From: a virus
Length of the DNA stretch: 21,823 bases
Reading direction: 5' to 3' (one strand)
Virus record (IMG/VR): IMGVR_UViG_3300007346_000295
Location: 1 to 21,823 of that record
Shown: positions 1 to 8,845 of the stretch, piece after piece
How positions within the stretch are numbered: the stretch's first letter is position 1
Layout: every line of letters starts with the position of its first letter
Made by a program: the position numbers and the translations under genes
The notes under the pieces: model-generated
Seen by the model: the letters and a program-made list of their open reading frames with translations, nothing else
The model's database searches: none
What the model was told of the DNA's origin: nothing

Positions 1-219
1 CTACTCGCCATCTGCGTATTTGCTCCTTTTAGTAGGTGCTTTATCATCGCTTGGAAGCGGTTCATAAAGCGTTGGGTCGTTAGGGTTTTCTTTATACTTT
101 TTGCTACGCATCTTTTGTGCTGCGGCACGGCGTTTAGCTTTTTTGTTTGATAAGCCTTTGCTGTATTTAGCAGGCATACCGTATCTATATTCTTGTTTGC
201 GACTTATCTTTTTCATCAT
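1..219 (-). CDS. Small basic protein with MPAKY-KGLS motif
   Basis: This complete 72-residue protein ends in TAG at bases 1-3. It is dominated by Lys and Arg, with the segment MPAKYSKGLSNKKAKRRA at about residues 15-32 and a C-terminal half with PNDPTLYEPLPSDDKAPTKRSKY. I recall similarly built small proteins (P-KY--GLS, then K-rich, then a DP-Y-P-P linker and TK-S-Y) in environmental phage genomes, where their function is unknown. Charge suggests nucleic acid binding, but nothing else supports it. Two ATG codons open the frame (217-219 and 214-216). The AGGA of TAGGATAT is three bases from the first and six from the second, so the second may be used. MPAKY at residue 15 is a third conceivable start. 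Confidence 0.6.
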   Translation of the reverse strand: MMKKISRKQEYRYGMPAKYSKGLSNKKAKRRAAAQKMRSKKYKENPNDPTLYEPLPSDDKAPTKRSKYADGE

Positions 220-224
220 ATATC

Positions 225-593
225 CTAGTAAAATAGTGCAACATAAAACTCAGAAGGACACTCAGCCGCCCAATCGTCTGTTGGTTTAGGGAGATATAAA
301 GATTGTCCTACTGGAATAGAAATACCTTTACCTGCTTCACCTGCTCCAAGACCAATAGTAGATGTTCTAATATGTACATGGTGGTTACCAGAACCGCCTG
401 TTCCGCAACTAATTAAAATACCTACAACGTTGCCAGTTGATACGCTGTAGTTATCTCTGATGTAAGGAAGAATAGGTTGTGCTGCACCAGCACCAGGGGT
501 GTTGCCTGGAATAGCATAAACATCGCCATCAGCGCCAATAACAGGTGCGGCTGAAATACGATAGTTTATTGTCTTCTGTCTTTGTTCGGTCAT
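225..593 (-). CDS. Small Gly-rich protein, possible virion decoration protein
   Basis: This 122-residue protein is unrecognised. It is probably all-beta: an N-terminal polar strand-like segment (KTINYRISAAPVIGADGD), a loop rich in Gly/Ala/Pro, then VVGILISCGTGGSGNHHVHIRT and ISIPVGQSLYLPKPTDDWAAE, ending FYVALFY. The HHVHI cluster could bind metal, but no enzyme family is evident. The compact beta pattern and location after the internal virion proteins fit a small decoration or tail-tip protein, which is inference. ACAGGAAAU lies about seven bases before the ATG. The preceding gap (594-627) carries the recurring GAGTGGTAAATA motif. Its stop overlaps the ribosome binding site of the last gene (TAGGAU). 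Confidence 0.62.
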   Translation of the reverse strand: MTEQRQKTINYRISAAPVIGADGDVYAIPGNTPGAGAAQPILPYIRDNYSVSTGNVVGILISCGTGGSGNHHVHIRTSTIGLGAGEAGKGISIPVGQSLYLPKPTDDWAAECPSEFYVALFY

Positions 594-613
594 AGTTTAT
601 TTCCTGTCCGTAA

Positions 614-625
614 TATTTACCACTC
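614..625 (-). promoter_or_regulatory. Recurring gene-boundary motif, copy 1
   Basis: The minus strand reads GAGTGGTAAATA three bases after the stop of the giant gene and 20 bases before the next ATG. Here the motif is noncoding, so codon choice does not explain it. Confidence 0.3.
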
Positions 626-627
626 AC

Positions 628-3600
628 TTATTTTGTTTTTTCTAGATTTTCGTAGAAACCTGAACGATCAATTGCGTTAAATACTCTTATCTTAAAAGCA
701 GCGTGTTCTAGTTCTACTGCTTCTTTTAACAAAACAAACCTTCTAACAACTTCTTTCATAGCAGGATCATCCTCTTTATATCCTGCTGCTGCTAGTGATT
801 TTAATCTTAAATTTTCTGCTCTAAGTAAGGATGCATCCAAATTCTTTTTGTGAGCGTCAACCCACTTAGAAAACGCACCTTTATCTTTATTGCCAATTCT
901 TTTATGGATAAAAGAGTATCTATAAGATGTACCCAAAGTCATGTTTATTACATCTCTTGCCATAGTTCTTTGTGATTCTATTTGTTCTGAACGATAAGAG
1001 TAGTTCAAAGTTTTCTTATAGACGTTGCTAAATAAGAGAGGTAAGAATCCACCTTTACCTTGTCTCAAGTATTCAGCACCTAGTGAGTTTGCTACAGCAG
1101 CATCCATCATATACTTGCCTGTGCCACCAACAGCAATAGACTGAAAAGTCTTCATAGCGTGTGCTGCAACATCAATATAGGGGTTAGAATCTGATGCTAT
1201 GAACATATCAAAGAAATCAAATATAGGGTTGCCAGCAAATTGAGCAACAGTCAAAGCATCTTTTGCTGAGATAAGTTGTCCTGATTTATAACGGTAAAAT
1301 AATTTTCTCATGTCTTTCATGATTTCATAATCATCTTTACCCATAACCTCTCTTGCTGCGTTTGAATCAACAACGGGTCCAACTTGGTTTGAAGTTGCTT
1401 TCAAGAAAAGATCAGCAGCAAAAGCACCACCACCGATTAATAATCTAGTCATAGCCTCTGACGGTCCTAAGAAGTTAGTAGCAGTTGAATCACGATATAT
1501 CAAAGTGCTAGGATCTACTTCTGATGTAGAATAAGTTATTAGTTGTAATCCAGTTGGATTGTACGCTAACATCCTGCGAACATCGCCATCTTGTTCTTGA
1601 TCTATTTGGGTTCTAGCAATTGCTACAGTAGCGGCTCTTGCCATACTTCGATTTGTTTTTACTTGGTTTAAATATGAATTTACTTGAGGTGAAGACGAAT
1701 TTATAATAGCACCTTCGTTTGCTAACATGTGAGATAGAATACCTCGTTTACCCGGAGCATCCATCATCTTGTAAGCCCATGTAGAGAACAAAGAAACAAT
1801 ACCACCCGGAGCAGTTGAACGCAACCAAGCAAGATAACCCGGAATCCTTTCGTAATCAACAAACTTATCTAACGCTGTTTTAGAAGCAGACTTACCTACT
1901 AGTCTTGCTAATCCATCTTTTGTTAAACGACGACGAATAACTTTACCTTCACCACCAGCAGGTGCTGGTTCTACTCTATAGAAATTACCTTCAGGGTCTT
2001 TAGCAATCTCAACAGTTAGTCGTTCGCCCAATCTCAAAGTAACAGTAACTGGTTTTTGTCCTCGTGGTGATGGTTCTAATACGTTGTCTAAAATATCAAA
2101 TACAACGTTTGCTTCTGTTGATGCTGCTAAAATTTTAAAATAGTTATCACCAAAAGTATAAGCGGCATCTTGTGCAACGTTTATTTTCTTAATTGCTCTT
2201 GAAGCAACAGCAGCGCCCGGAACACCTCTTCTAGCTGCGGGATCTAAACCAAATTCTGTAACCAAATTTCCTTTATATAAAAGCGAAACTTCGTTAGAAA
2301 TATTTGTGTTGTCAACCAAACCTGATTCACGAAAAGAATCAAACAAGATTGCTTCTCTTCTATTAGATGGTGATTGACGAACAAAACGTGTAAATACTCT
2401 ATTAGATTCTGGTGTTAGTGGTTGCAATACTGGATCTGTTAAATAACCTGCTATTGTTGGTTTTCTTCTGCCAGTTACATCTCTTGCTATTACTCTTGCT
2501 AATTCTTGTGGTCCTGACAAAACTAGTTTAGCACCTTCAATAGCACCATAGTAAAGACTGTACAAAAGAACGTTTGATAAATAGTTGTTTTTTGCTGATG
2601 ATAAATTGCGTGATGTAAAACCTCTTTTTAGTTCAGCAACAATTCTATTAAAACCTAATTCAACTTTACCAATTGTATCAAAAGATTTGATGATAGAAGT
2701 AAAAGCAGAGTTAAAACTAGGACTTACATAAGTATTAGGACCAATAACTTTTGCCAATTCAGGTGATGCTGGTACATATTTTTCTAGTGTCTTAACAAGA
2801 TTGTTTGATGTTCCTCTTGTTTGTTCTGCTACTTGAGATAAAACATCAGTAAACCTACCTTTTGGAACACTAACTGCAAAAGAAACATGACCAGATCTTT
2901 TTTGTCTATCAACAATATCTAGTGCTACACCAACAGGATCAGCAATTGGTTCACCCGTAAGAAAATTAAGACCTGCTGTTTCTTGTTTTATGTTTTGTGC
3001 TAAACCTTCTCTAAACGCTCTGTTACGAACATCAAACAAAACTCTATCTTTGATTTCTTGTTTTAGAATATCAGCACCACCTTTTTCTGGAATAGAAAGG
3101 TATTCTGCTAAAGATTCTTTTAATTCTGCTGGTGTAATTTCTTGTGTAAGTCTAGCCGATCTAAGACCAAAATCTCCTCTTGTTCTTTTAGATGCTCTTT
3201 CTTGTAATAAACTTTGTATGTGTCCTCTGGTTGTTCTAATAGATTCTTCTTGTGATTTTCTTTTTCTTCTACCTTCACGGGTAAAACGTTCTCTAAAAGT
3301 TACTCTGTCAGAATATTTTCTAGCAAGATAATCAGAAAATCCTTTTTGGAGTTTTGGTTCTGCTAATAAAACGTTGATGTCTTTTTCAACAATATCAGCA
3401 ACACCCTCTGCAACAATACGTTGAATTTCTGGTGTAAATTGAAAGTTTTTTCCTGACTCACCTTCTGGAAAAGAAGGTCTAAAACTTTCTTTTACATCTG
3501 CAATTACATCTGAATCAACTGGTCTAGTAACTACTTCCGCAGGCTTTTGTTCTCTAAGAAATTGCTGATAAAACGCTTCTATGTCTAAAGTTGGATCTTT

Positions 3601-6048
3601 TATAATAGCATCCCGCATCAATCTACGACCATCGCTTCCACTTAGTTGTCTATATGCTTCTGCGGCAGAACTCCCAGCACGTTTGGCTTCTTCTTCAATT
3701 GCGTATTTTCTGTATTCTTCTGGTATGTCTTTAAAAAATTCTTTTAGAACATCTCCTGCTGCTCTCACAGCACCTAAGTCTTCAGCACCTAAACTATATC
3801 GTCTAAGTCCTGGGCGTTCATATGATACAGCACCTTCTTCTAAAACTGCTGATCTTTCACCTTGTCTAGCAAATCTTCGTCCTTCAGCTATCTGCTGTCT
3901 TTCAACAGCAGTAAGACCTTCTCTAAGACCAGCACGCTCTATTAGTGCTGCTTCACCTGCCTCTGGTCTTAGTCTTTCTTCATATCTAGATAGTCTTTCA
4001 CCTGCGGCTGCTGCTTGTGCTCTAAGTCTTTCGCTAGCTTCTTGTAATCTTTTTTGCCTAACAGGTAATTCTTGTTGATATTTTTCTGTAAGTTCTTGAG
4101 ACTTACTAAAAGCTTCACTCGCTTTAGCGTTATTTTTTACTTCTGCTTGTGCTAGCCGACCAACTTTATTTCTTAATCTTTTTATTACTCTTGGTTTTGC
4201 ACCTGCTGATGATGCAGCTACTAATTCTTTTTCAGCGGCTATTCTATCTAGTTTGTTTTGGTCAGCCGCATCGGTATATTTTTTAAACTCACCTTGTTGT
4301 TTTGCTATTTGTGCTTGTGAACGATCAACCCAATCTTCGTATCTAGTTCTTATATCTGCTTCTGCTGGAGCATCTGCTGCTATTCGACTTGTTTCTGTAG
4401 CATCTTGAAGAAGTACATCATAAGCAAGTGAAAACTCACCTTGTAAATTACCACCAAAAATATTTCCTTCTTGCATCTCAGCAAGTGTTAGATTTTTTGG
4501 TTTTAGTTTAGTTATGTCTGTATTAGGTCCACGTTTTTGTAAAATCCTTCTATCACGTTCAGCAAAATATTCTTTTTGTCTTTCTGATAACAAAGAAGTA
4601 TCACCTGTTTTAAAAAACTCAGGATTTATTTTTTCTAATACTTGTACACCGCTTTCAGTAATAACTGCTTCTTCTGGTGATCGAACTTTAGGTTCTGCTG
4701 CTTCTGCTTCTTCTGCTAATTTTTCTGTAGCAGTTCTTGTTTTTTCACGGGTTGCTCTTGCTTCTTCGTAAATACGTTCTGCTCTTGCTGTCTCCTCTGG
4801 TGTTCTTTGTTCTAAAGGATCAACAAATTTTTGTTTTACATAAGTTTCAGCAGTTCCAGGCTCTTGTTTTTTTAAAGCATCAACAACTCTAGCAAGACCT
4901 TTAGCTCCTAATTTAGTAGTAAGAAAAGGAGCATAAACAGGAGAAGCATAAATTTTTAATAATTTTGCTTTCATAGAAGCAGGTAATTTACCAGCAATAG
5001 GAGCAAGAGTAAGTAAAAAAGTTGCTGGTCTTTCGTATAAAGTACGAATACCTTTGCCTATTTCACCTTGAGCAATTAGTCCTGCTGAATTAGCAATAAT
5101 AGCACCACCCGCTGCTGCAAATCCCGGTAGTTGTTCACCTCTTTCAAAACCTTCTTTAAAATAACCTTTAAAATCTTTGCGATTTTTGGATGGCAAAAGA
5201 GGAACAATATCTGTAAAGGTTGCTTGTGTTACACCAGCAAGAACTTCTTCAACGTCTTCTTGCATAAGAGTATAAATATCTTTTGATCTTAAACGAAGTT
5301 CTTCGTCTGGATCATCGCCTAAATATCTTTTTACAAGTTGTTTAGATGCTTTAGGATCAAAAGCTTCTTGTGATTCACCCGGACTTAAGTCAGCAACTGT
5401 TCTACCTAATTTAGCTCTTACCTCTTCAGGGCTTTGTCCAGTTAGCGCAGCAGTCAACTGAACTGGAGTTTCAACAGCCAACTTACCTGTTTCTACAGCA
5501 GCACCAGCAACCATACCGGGAAGTCGAGCTGCCTGTCTTGGGTCAAATTCGTATTCACCTTTTTTTATTGTTCTGAATTTTGCTATTTCTGCTTCTGCTT
5601 TTTCTTTATCATATTGAGGCAAAGTATCAGGATCTGGACCTAGTATTGCTTCTTCAATACCAAAAAACTTTGGCAATAAATATCTAGCGCCTGCTTTAAT
5701 AAATCCTTCTGGTTCTACAAACGGATCACCACGCTCGCCTCCTAAAGCTCGTAAACTACCCGTGTCACGCTCTACAACGGGTTGTGTAGGCGTTGTAGGT
5801 GCAGGGGTAGGTGCTACTACCTGTGTAGGTTCTTCGGGCGTCTGAGTAGGTTTTTCGGGCGTCTGAGGCAGTATTGGACCTACAAATTGTTTTGCTTCAA
5901 AATCTGCCTTGAAAGCATCATAATCGGCGGTAGCATCTTGGTCTTCAAGTTTTACGCCATAACGCTGAAAGAAACCATCTTTTAAATCTTGAGGGGATAC
6001 ACCACGTTTTTTATTGCTGTTTACCCACTCTTGAAAAGTTTGTGCCAT
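628..6048 (-). CDS. Giant internal virion / DNA ejection protein, gp16-like
   Basis: At 1806 residues this fills a quarter of the window and is larger than T7 gp16 (1318). It ends the three-gene ejection cassette and is presumably packed in the capsid and threaded into the host envelope. The N-terminal 55 residues are charged, followed by a Pro/Thr linker (about 58-92) with a 7-residue tandem repeat. Residues about 300-370 contain small-residue hydrophobic stretches (AAAGGAIIANSAGLIAQG, PATFLLTLAPIAGKLP) that could insert in membranes. Residues about 400-800 are charged and coiled-coil rich. Around 1146-1180 is RNLSSAKNNYLSNVLLYS, similar to segments I recall from very large phage proteins of the polyvalent type. 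Later come APGGIVSLFSTWAYKMM and AFAADLFLKATSN. I see no lytic transglycosylase motif, which T7 gp16 has at its N-terminus. The ATG has AAGGAT eight bases upstream. Confidence 0.66.
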   Translation of the reverse strand: MAQTFQEWVNSNKKRGVSPQDLKDGFFQRYGVKLEDQDATADYDAFKADFEAKQFVGPILPQTPEKPTQTPEEPTQVVAPTPAPTTPTQPVVERDTGSLRALGGERGDPFVEPEGFIKAGARYLLPKFFGIEEAILGPDPDTLPQYDKEKAEAEIAKFRTIKKGEYEFDPRQAARLPGMVAGAAVETGKLAVETPVQLTAALTGQSPEEVRAKLGRTVADLSPGESQEAFDPKASKQLVKRYLGDDPDEELRLRSKDIYTLMQEDVEEVLAGVTQATFTDIVPLLPSKNRKDFKGYFKEGFERGEQLPGFAAAGGAIIANSAGLIAQGEIGKGIRTLYERPATFLLTLAPIAGKLPASMKAKLLKIYASPVYAPFLTTKLGAKGLARVVDALKKQEPGTAETYVKQKFVDPLEQRTPEETARAERIYEEARATREKTRTATEKLAEEAEAAEPKVRSPEEAVITESGVQVLEKINPEFFKTGDTSLLSERQKEYFAERDRRILQKRGPNTDITKLKPKNLTLAEMQEGNIFGGNLQGEFSLAYDVLLQDATETSRIAADAPAEADIRTRYEDWVDRSQAQIAKQQGEFKKYTDAADQNKLDRIAAEKELVAASSAGAKPRVIKRLRNKVGRLAQAEVKNNAKASEAFSKSQELTEKYQQELPVRQKRLQEASERLRAQAAAAGERLSRYEERLRPEAGEAALIERAGLREGLTAVERQQIAEGRRFARQGERSAVLEEGAVSYERPGLRRYSLGAEDLGAVRAAGDVLKEFFKDIPEEYRKYAIEEEAKRAGSSAAEAYRQLSGSDGRRLMRDAIIKDPTLDIEAFYQQFLREQKPAEVVTRPVDSDVIADVKESFRPSFPEGESGKNFQFTPEIQRIVAEGVADIVEKDINVLLAEPKLQKGFSDYLARKYSDRVTFRERFTREGRRKRKSQEESIRTTRGHIQSLLQERASKRTRGDFGLRSARLTQEITPAELKESLAEYLSIPEKGGADILKQEIKDRVLFDVRNRAFREGLAQNIKQETAGLNFLTGEPIADPVGVALDIVDRQKRSGHVSFAVSVPKGRFTDVLSQVAEQTRGTSNNLVKTLEKYVPASPELAKVIGPNTYVSPSFNSAFTSIIKSFDTIGKVELGFNRIVAELKRGFTSRNLSSAKNNYLSNVLLYSLYYGAIEGAKLVLSGPQELARVIARDVTGRRKPTIAGYLTDPVLQPLTPESNRVFTRFVRQSPSNRREAILFDSFRESGLVDNTNISNEVSLLYKGNLVTEFGLDPAARRGVPGAAVASRAIKKINVAQDAAYTFGDNYFKILAASTEANVVFDILDNVLEPSPRGQKPVTVTLRLGERLTVEIAKDPEGNFYRVEPAPAGGEGKVIRRRLTKDGLARLVGKSASKTALDKFVDYERIPGYLAWLRSTAPGGIVSLFSTWAYKMMDAPGKRGILSHMLANEGAIINSSSPQVNSYLNQVKTNRSMARAATVAIARTQIDQEQDGDVRRMLAYNPTGLQLITYSTSEVDPSTLIYRDSTATNFLGPSEAMTRLLIGGGAFAADLFLKATSNQVGPVVDSNAAREVMGKDDYEIMKDMRKLFYRYKSGQLISAKDALTVAQFAGNPIFDFFDMFIASDSNPYIDVAAHAMKTFQSIAVGGTGKYMMDAAVANSLGAEYLRQGKGGFLPLLFSNVYKKTLNYSYRSEQIESQRTMARDVINMTLGTSYRYSFIHKRIGNKDKGAFSKWVDAHKKNLDASLLRAENLRLKSLAAAGYKEDDPAMKEVVRRFVLLKEAVELEHAAFKIRVFNAIDRSGFYENLEKTK
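5825..5866 (-). repeat. 21-bp tandem direct repeat in the Pro/Thr linker of the giant protein
   Basis: Two adjacent 21-base copies (5825-5845 and 5846-5866) differ at one base and preserve frame. They encode the heptapeptide units PEEPTQT-like and PEKPTQT-like in the N-terminal linker. Such in-frame duplication lets linker length vary by slippage. Confidence 0.85.
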
Positions 6049-6060
6049 GTGTGAGTATCC

Positions 6061-8124
6061 TTAAAATTTAATATCTACTTTTGGTTTTGGTGCTTGTTTA
6101 GTCGCTGGAGTTTTTGATGGTCCGCTTCTACGACGGCTTCTAATACCACCTATTCCTCTCATAAATTGTAGTGCTTGTTGTGCTGACAATCCTGCTGCTT
6201 CTAACTCTTCTTGCGAAGGTTTATAACCTGTTGCCATACGAGAAATCAAAGTATCAAAAGCAGTTCTTCTCTTTGCCAAACCATCATAAACACCTTGTGT
6301 TTCTCGTCGTTTTGCTTCTAGTGCTGCTAATCTTTTCTTTGCTGCTTGACCTTTTGCTATATCTCTTCGTGTTTGGTTAGCACCTTGTGGATTCAAAACT
6401 ACATCTCGCTGAGTTGGTGGAGGAATATCTGCTAAGGCTGCTTCGCCTTGTGCTTTTGCAATTTGATCGTCTAGTCTATCTAGTTGTCTACCAAGTCTAT
6501 CTTGTTCTTTAGTAAAAACATCAGATGTTACTGATCTGAATTCTCTTATGTTAATTTTAGTCTTGCCTTTTTTACCAACTTTTTTACTTCTTTTATAAGC
6601 ATCGTTATAAATTCTACTAGCAGTTTTGCCTAACAAGTCTTGTGCTTTTGCTGCTCGTGTTTCTCTTTCAGTCACGGCTCTTTCAGCAGCAAGTTGTCCA
6701 CCAGCCGCTGCTTGTCCTGCCTGAGCAAGTGTTCTTGTAACAGCAGCACTTGGAGCGCCAGCAGCAATATCTTCTGCTCTACGGCGTCCTAATTGTTCTG
6801 CGGCGTATGCTTTACCAACTGTACCAATAGATTCAATTAAATTAGGCTGATTAGCAATTTTTGGAAACATACTTGTTATATTAGCAAGATAACGTTGACG
6901 ATAAGCACCACTCAATCTATCTGCTAAAGTTTCAAAACCCATACCTGTAACTCTATTATTAGCAAGAGCATCAAGAACACGCTTTTGATTTTCATAAGTA
7001 CGAGCGTTTCTAGCATAACCATAAAGTTCATCAATAGAAACTGTGTAAGGAATTTCCATAGGTGTTTGCGAACTTTCTTCTATACCAACACCTCTTTTTT
7101 GTAAAGTGTCTGCTAGTTCAGAAAAAAACTGGATAGAACCTCTTGCTTGTCCTGTTGGTGAACTAAACTGTGTTAAATCAATTTGTGCTGCTTGAACAGG
7201 CTCTTTTCTTTGTGCTTCCTGTAATACGTTAGCAGCAATTTGTTGTCCTGCTGCTTGTGCCTGTGCTCCCATACTTCTTTGTGTAATTGGAGCACCGCCA
7301 CCAACCATACCGGGAGCAGGCTGTGTTGGAACAGGAACTACCATCTGTCGTGGAGGTGGTTCAGGTGCAGGCGCAGGAGCAGGAGCAGGAGTAGGAGTAG
7401 CCATCTGTGGTAGAGGTGCTTGTGGTGGAGCGGGTTGAGCGGGACCGGGAACTTGAAGTGGTGGAACTTTTGGTTGTTCAACAACACCTTCTGGTGAGCG
7501 TGCCAACTGGTCTTCGTAAACTATCGGAGGACCACCGGCTTCAATACCAGCCCGAGTGTTTCGAACTAATTTACGCTCTGGACGACGTGTCAAACGTGTG
7601 ACAGAATCATCTCTAACTACGATTTGTTGTTCCGGAAGTTCAGCAATTGCTTTTCTTTGACGATCAGGCTCACGCATCATCGCTTGTCTGCGTCCTTCTT
7701 GAGCAGCAGGGAATAACGGACCAAAATTTGGGTCTGGTGTTGAAAAACGAGGGTCAAAGGTTGGTTCACGAGGTAAAGCAGTTTCTGCTGGTCTTTGTCC
7801 TTCTCGACGCATACCAGCAGCAGGCATACGTTCTCCTGCTTTTGATACTCTGGCTTTTGCTGCTTGTGTAAGAGCATCTGCTGGACCTTTATCTTTTTTT
7901 TCTTCGCTTGGACGTTTAACATCGCCTCTAACAGCATCATAACCTTTTTCAACTAAGTTGGCAACAGCACCAATACCTTTTGATTCTGCTACTTGGTCTA
8001 ATAATTTTACTGTCTCACTAAAATCAAAAGCACCTTTGTTGCCCATACCTAACTTTCTTGGATCATCAACTAAGGGTTCTGCTCTGAAAACTCGTCCGCT
8101 TGGTAATCTAATAACTCTTGCCAT
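6061..8124 (-). CDS. Internal virion / DNA ejection protein, gp15-like
   Basis: This 687-residue protein is the middle member of the ejection cassette (T7 gp15 is about 750 residues). It is hydrophilic, basic and rich in Ala, Arg and Gln. The N-terminal 200 residues contain charged helices and Pro-rich spacers. Residues about 210-270 form a striking Pro/Ala linker with a tandem AP tract (PTPAPAPAPAPEPPP). The C-terminal two thirds are strongly helical, with coiled-coil-like stretches (DRLGRQLDRLDDQIAKAQ, KKRLAALEAKRRET), and the tail is Lys/Pro-rich (TKQAPKPKVDIKF). No transmembrane segment or enzymatic motif is seen. The ATG has AAGGA at its RBS, 15 bases after the preceding stop. The stop is TAA within TAAGGAT, which is also the RBS of the giant gene, so the two are translated in series. 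Confidence 0.6.
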   Translation of the reverse strand: MARVIRLPSGRVFRAEPLVDDPRKLGMGNKGAFDFSETVKLLDQVAESKGIGAVANLVEKGYDAVRGDVKRPSEEKKDKGPADALTQAAKARVSKAGERMPAAGMRREGQRPAETALPREPTFDPRFSTPDPNFGPLFPAAQEGRRQAMMREPDRQRKAIAELPEQQIVVRDDSVTRLTRRPERKLVRNTRAGIEAGGPPIVYEDQLARSPEGVVEQPKVPPLQVPGPAQPAPPQAPLPQMATPTPAPAPAPAPEPPPRQMVVPVPTQPAPGMVGGGAPITQRSMGAQAQAAGQQIAANVLQEAQRKEPVQAAQIDLTQFSSPTGQARGSIQFFSELADTLQKRGVGIEESSQTPMEIPYTVSIDELYGYARNARTYENQKRVLDALANNRVTGMGFETLADRLSGAYRQRYLANITSMFPKIANQPNLIESIGTVGKAYAAEQLGRRRAEDIAAGAPSAAVTRTLAQAGQAAAGGQLAAERAVTERETRAAKAQDLLGKTASRIYNDAYKRSKKVGKKGKTKINIREFRSVTSDVFTKEQDRLGRQLDRLDDQIAKAQGEAALADIPPPTQRDVVLNPQGANQTRRDIAKGQAAKKRLAALEAKRRETQGVYDGLAKRRTAFDTLISRMATGYKPSQEELEAAGLSAQQALQFMRGIGGIRSRRRSGPSKTPATKQAPKPKVDIKF
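7350..7405 (-). repeat. Low-complexity Ala-Pro tract in the gp15-like protein
   Basis: A GCAGGA/GTAGGA hexamer-like repeat on the plus strand encodes the alternating Ala-Pro run PTPAPAPAPAPEPPP on the minus strand. Together with the linker of the giant protein, it gives both large ejection proteins a flexible Pro-rich spacer. Confidence 0.7.
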
Positions 8125-8139
8125 AATTTTATTCCTTGG

Positions 8140-8835
8140 TTAGAACGCCATGTTGCCTTTGTCTCTAATTCTTTTTGCTTCGTCTTGATACATCTTTTTA
8201 ATAACTGGATCTGTTTCAGCATCAGCCAAAGCCTGAATAGCAGCGGCAGCACCTTCTTCATCGTCTGACTTCCACCACTTGTCGCCTTTATGATCTTTCT
8301 TGATTTGAGCCATATTAGAAGTTGCTTCAAGAGATTTGCGCTGTCTATCTTCAATTTCAGAACCAGCCTCAGTAGCAAACTTCTCAGCTTCAACACCCTG
8401 AACAGAAGCAACAGCACCAAACTCACCAGACTTTTCAGCCAATCCTGCGGCTCTTGCTGTTTCTGCTTGTTGGAATTGTTGCTGTAATAGATTCTGTTGA
8501 GCACCAAATTCTGCGGCTTGTTGACCTAGTTCAGCAGCAGCGCCACGAAGAGAAGCACCTGTACCGCCACCTCCAAACGCTCCTGCGGCTTGTCCTGCTG
8601 CCAAACCAGCAGCAGCTTGTCGTCTCATGCCTCTCGTACCTGCTTGTTCAGCACGTTTGAGTGCTTCTATGCCTGTTTCTCTACCAGCAAGTTGTTCAGC
8701 ACGTCTGGCTTCAAAATCTTGAAATCCTGCTTCTTGTCGAGCAGCGGCTTGTCTAGCAAGCTCTTTACTTTTTTCTCTGCGTTCTTCACGCTTTTTGGTG
8801 ATTTCTTGTTGTTCTTCAGGTGTTAATACTGCCAT
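8140..8835 (-). CDS. Internal virion / DNA ejection protein, gp14-like
   Basis: This 231-residue protein is the first of a three-gene cassette matching T7 gp14-gp15-gp16. In T7 these proteins form the inner core, are ejected before the DNA and build a channel across the cell envelope; gp14 lies in the outer membrane. Here the N-terminal 70 residues are highly charged and helical (EEQQEITKKREERREKSKEL). A Gly/Ala-rich small-residue stretch follows (AGLAAGQAAGAFGGGGTG, about residues 75-92), a plausible membrane-inserting segment, then an Ala/Gln-rich helix and a charged C-terminus ending GNMAF. No signal peptide is present. The ATG has GAGGU about six bases upstream. A same-strand overlapping frame at 8070-8507 is a low-complexity shadow. 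Identification rests on order, relative size and composition, not on sequence identity to T7. Confidence 0.62.
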   Translation of the reverse strand: MAVLTPEEQQEITKKREERREKSKELARQAAARQEAGFQDFEARRAEQLAGRETGIEALKRAEQAGTRGMRRQAAAGLAAGQAAGAFGGGGTGASLRGAAAELGQQAAEFGAQQNLLQQQFQQAETARAAGLAEKSGEFGAVASVQGVEAEKFATEAGSEIEDRQRKSLEATSNMAQIKKDHKGDKWWKSDDEEGAAAAIQALADAETDPVIKKMYQDEAKRIRDKGNMAF

Positions 8836-8845
8836 GTTTGTACCT

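Noticed and set aside
225-593. HHVHI cluster as a metalloenzyme active site, such as an endolysin
   Set aside because: No supporting family motif, spacing or catalytic context; the protein is small and probably a beta-rich structural protein.
2990-3331. Plus-strand 113-residue open frame
   Set aside because: Antisense shadow within a continuous 1806-codon gene; no ribosome binding site or domain.
3581-4078. Plus-strand 165-residue open frame antisense to the giant gene
   Set aside because: It is Ser/Leu/Ala-rich as expected for the complement of the coiled-coil region, and no gene anywhere in the window is on the plus strand.
628-6048. Lytic transglycosylase domain expected from T7 gp16
   Set aside because: I searched the N-terminus and other regions by eye for the catalytic Glu context and found none that was convincing.
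7677-7952. Same-strand 91-residue Lys/Gln-rich open frame inside the gp15-like gene
   Set aside because: It is a frame-shifted shadow of the Ala/Arg/Gln-rich coding region, with no separate ribosome binding site or recognisable domain.
8070-8507. Same-strand 145-residue open frame overlapping the gp14-like and gp15-like genes
   Set aside because: It is low-complexity (Leu/Lys/Gln-rich), crosses the junction of two well supported genes with good ribosome binding sites, and looks like an out-of-frame reading of Ala/Gln-rich codons.
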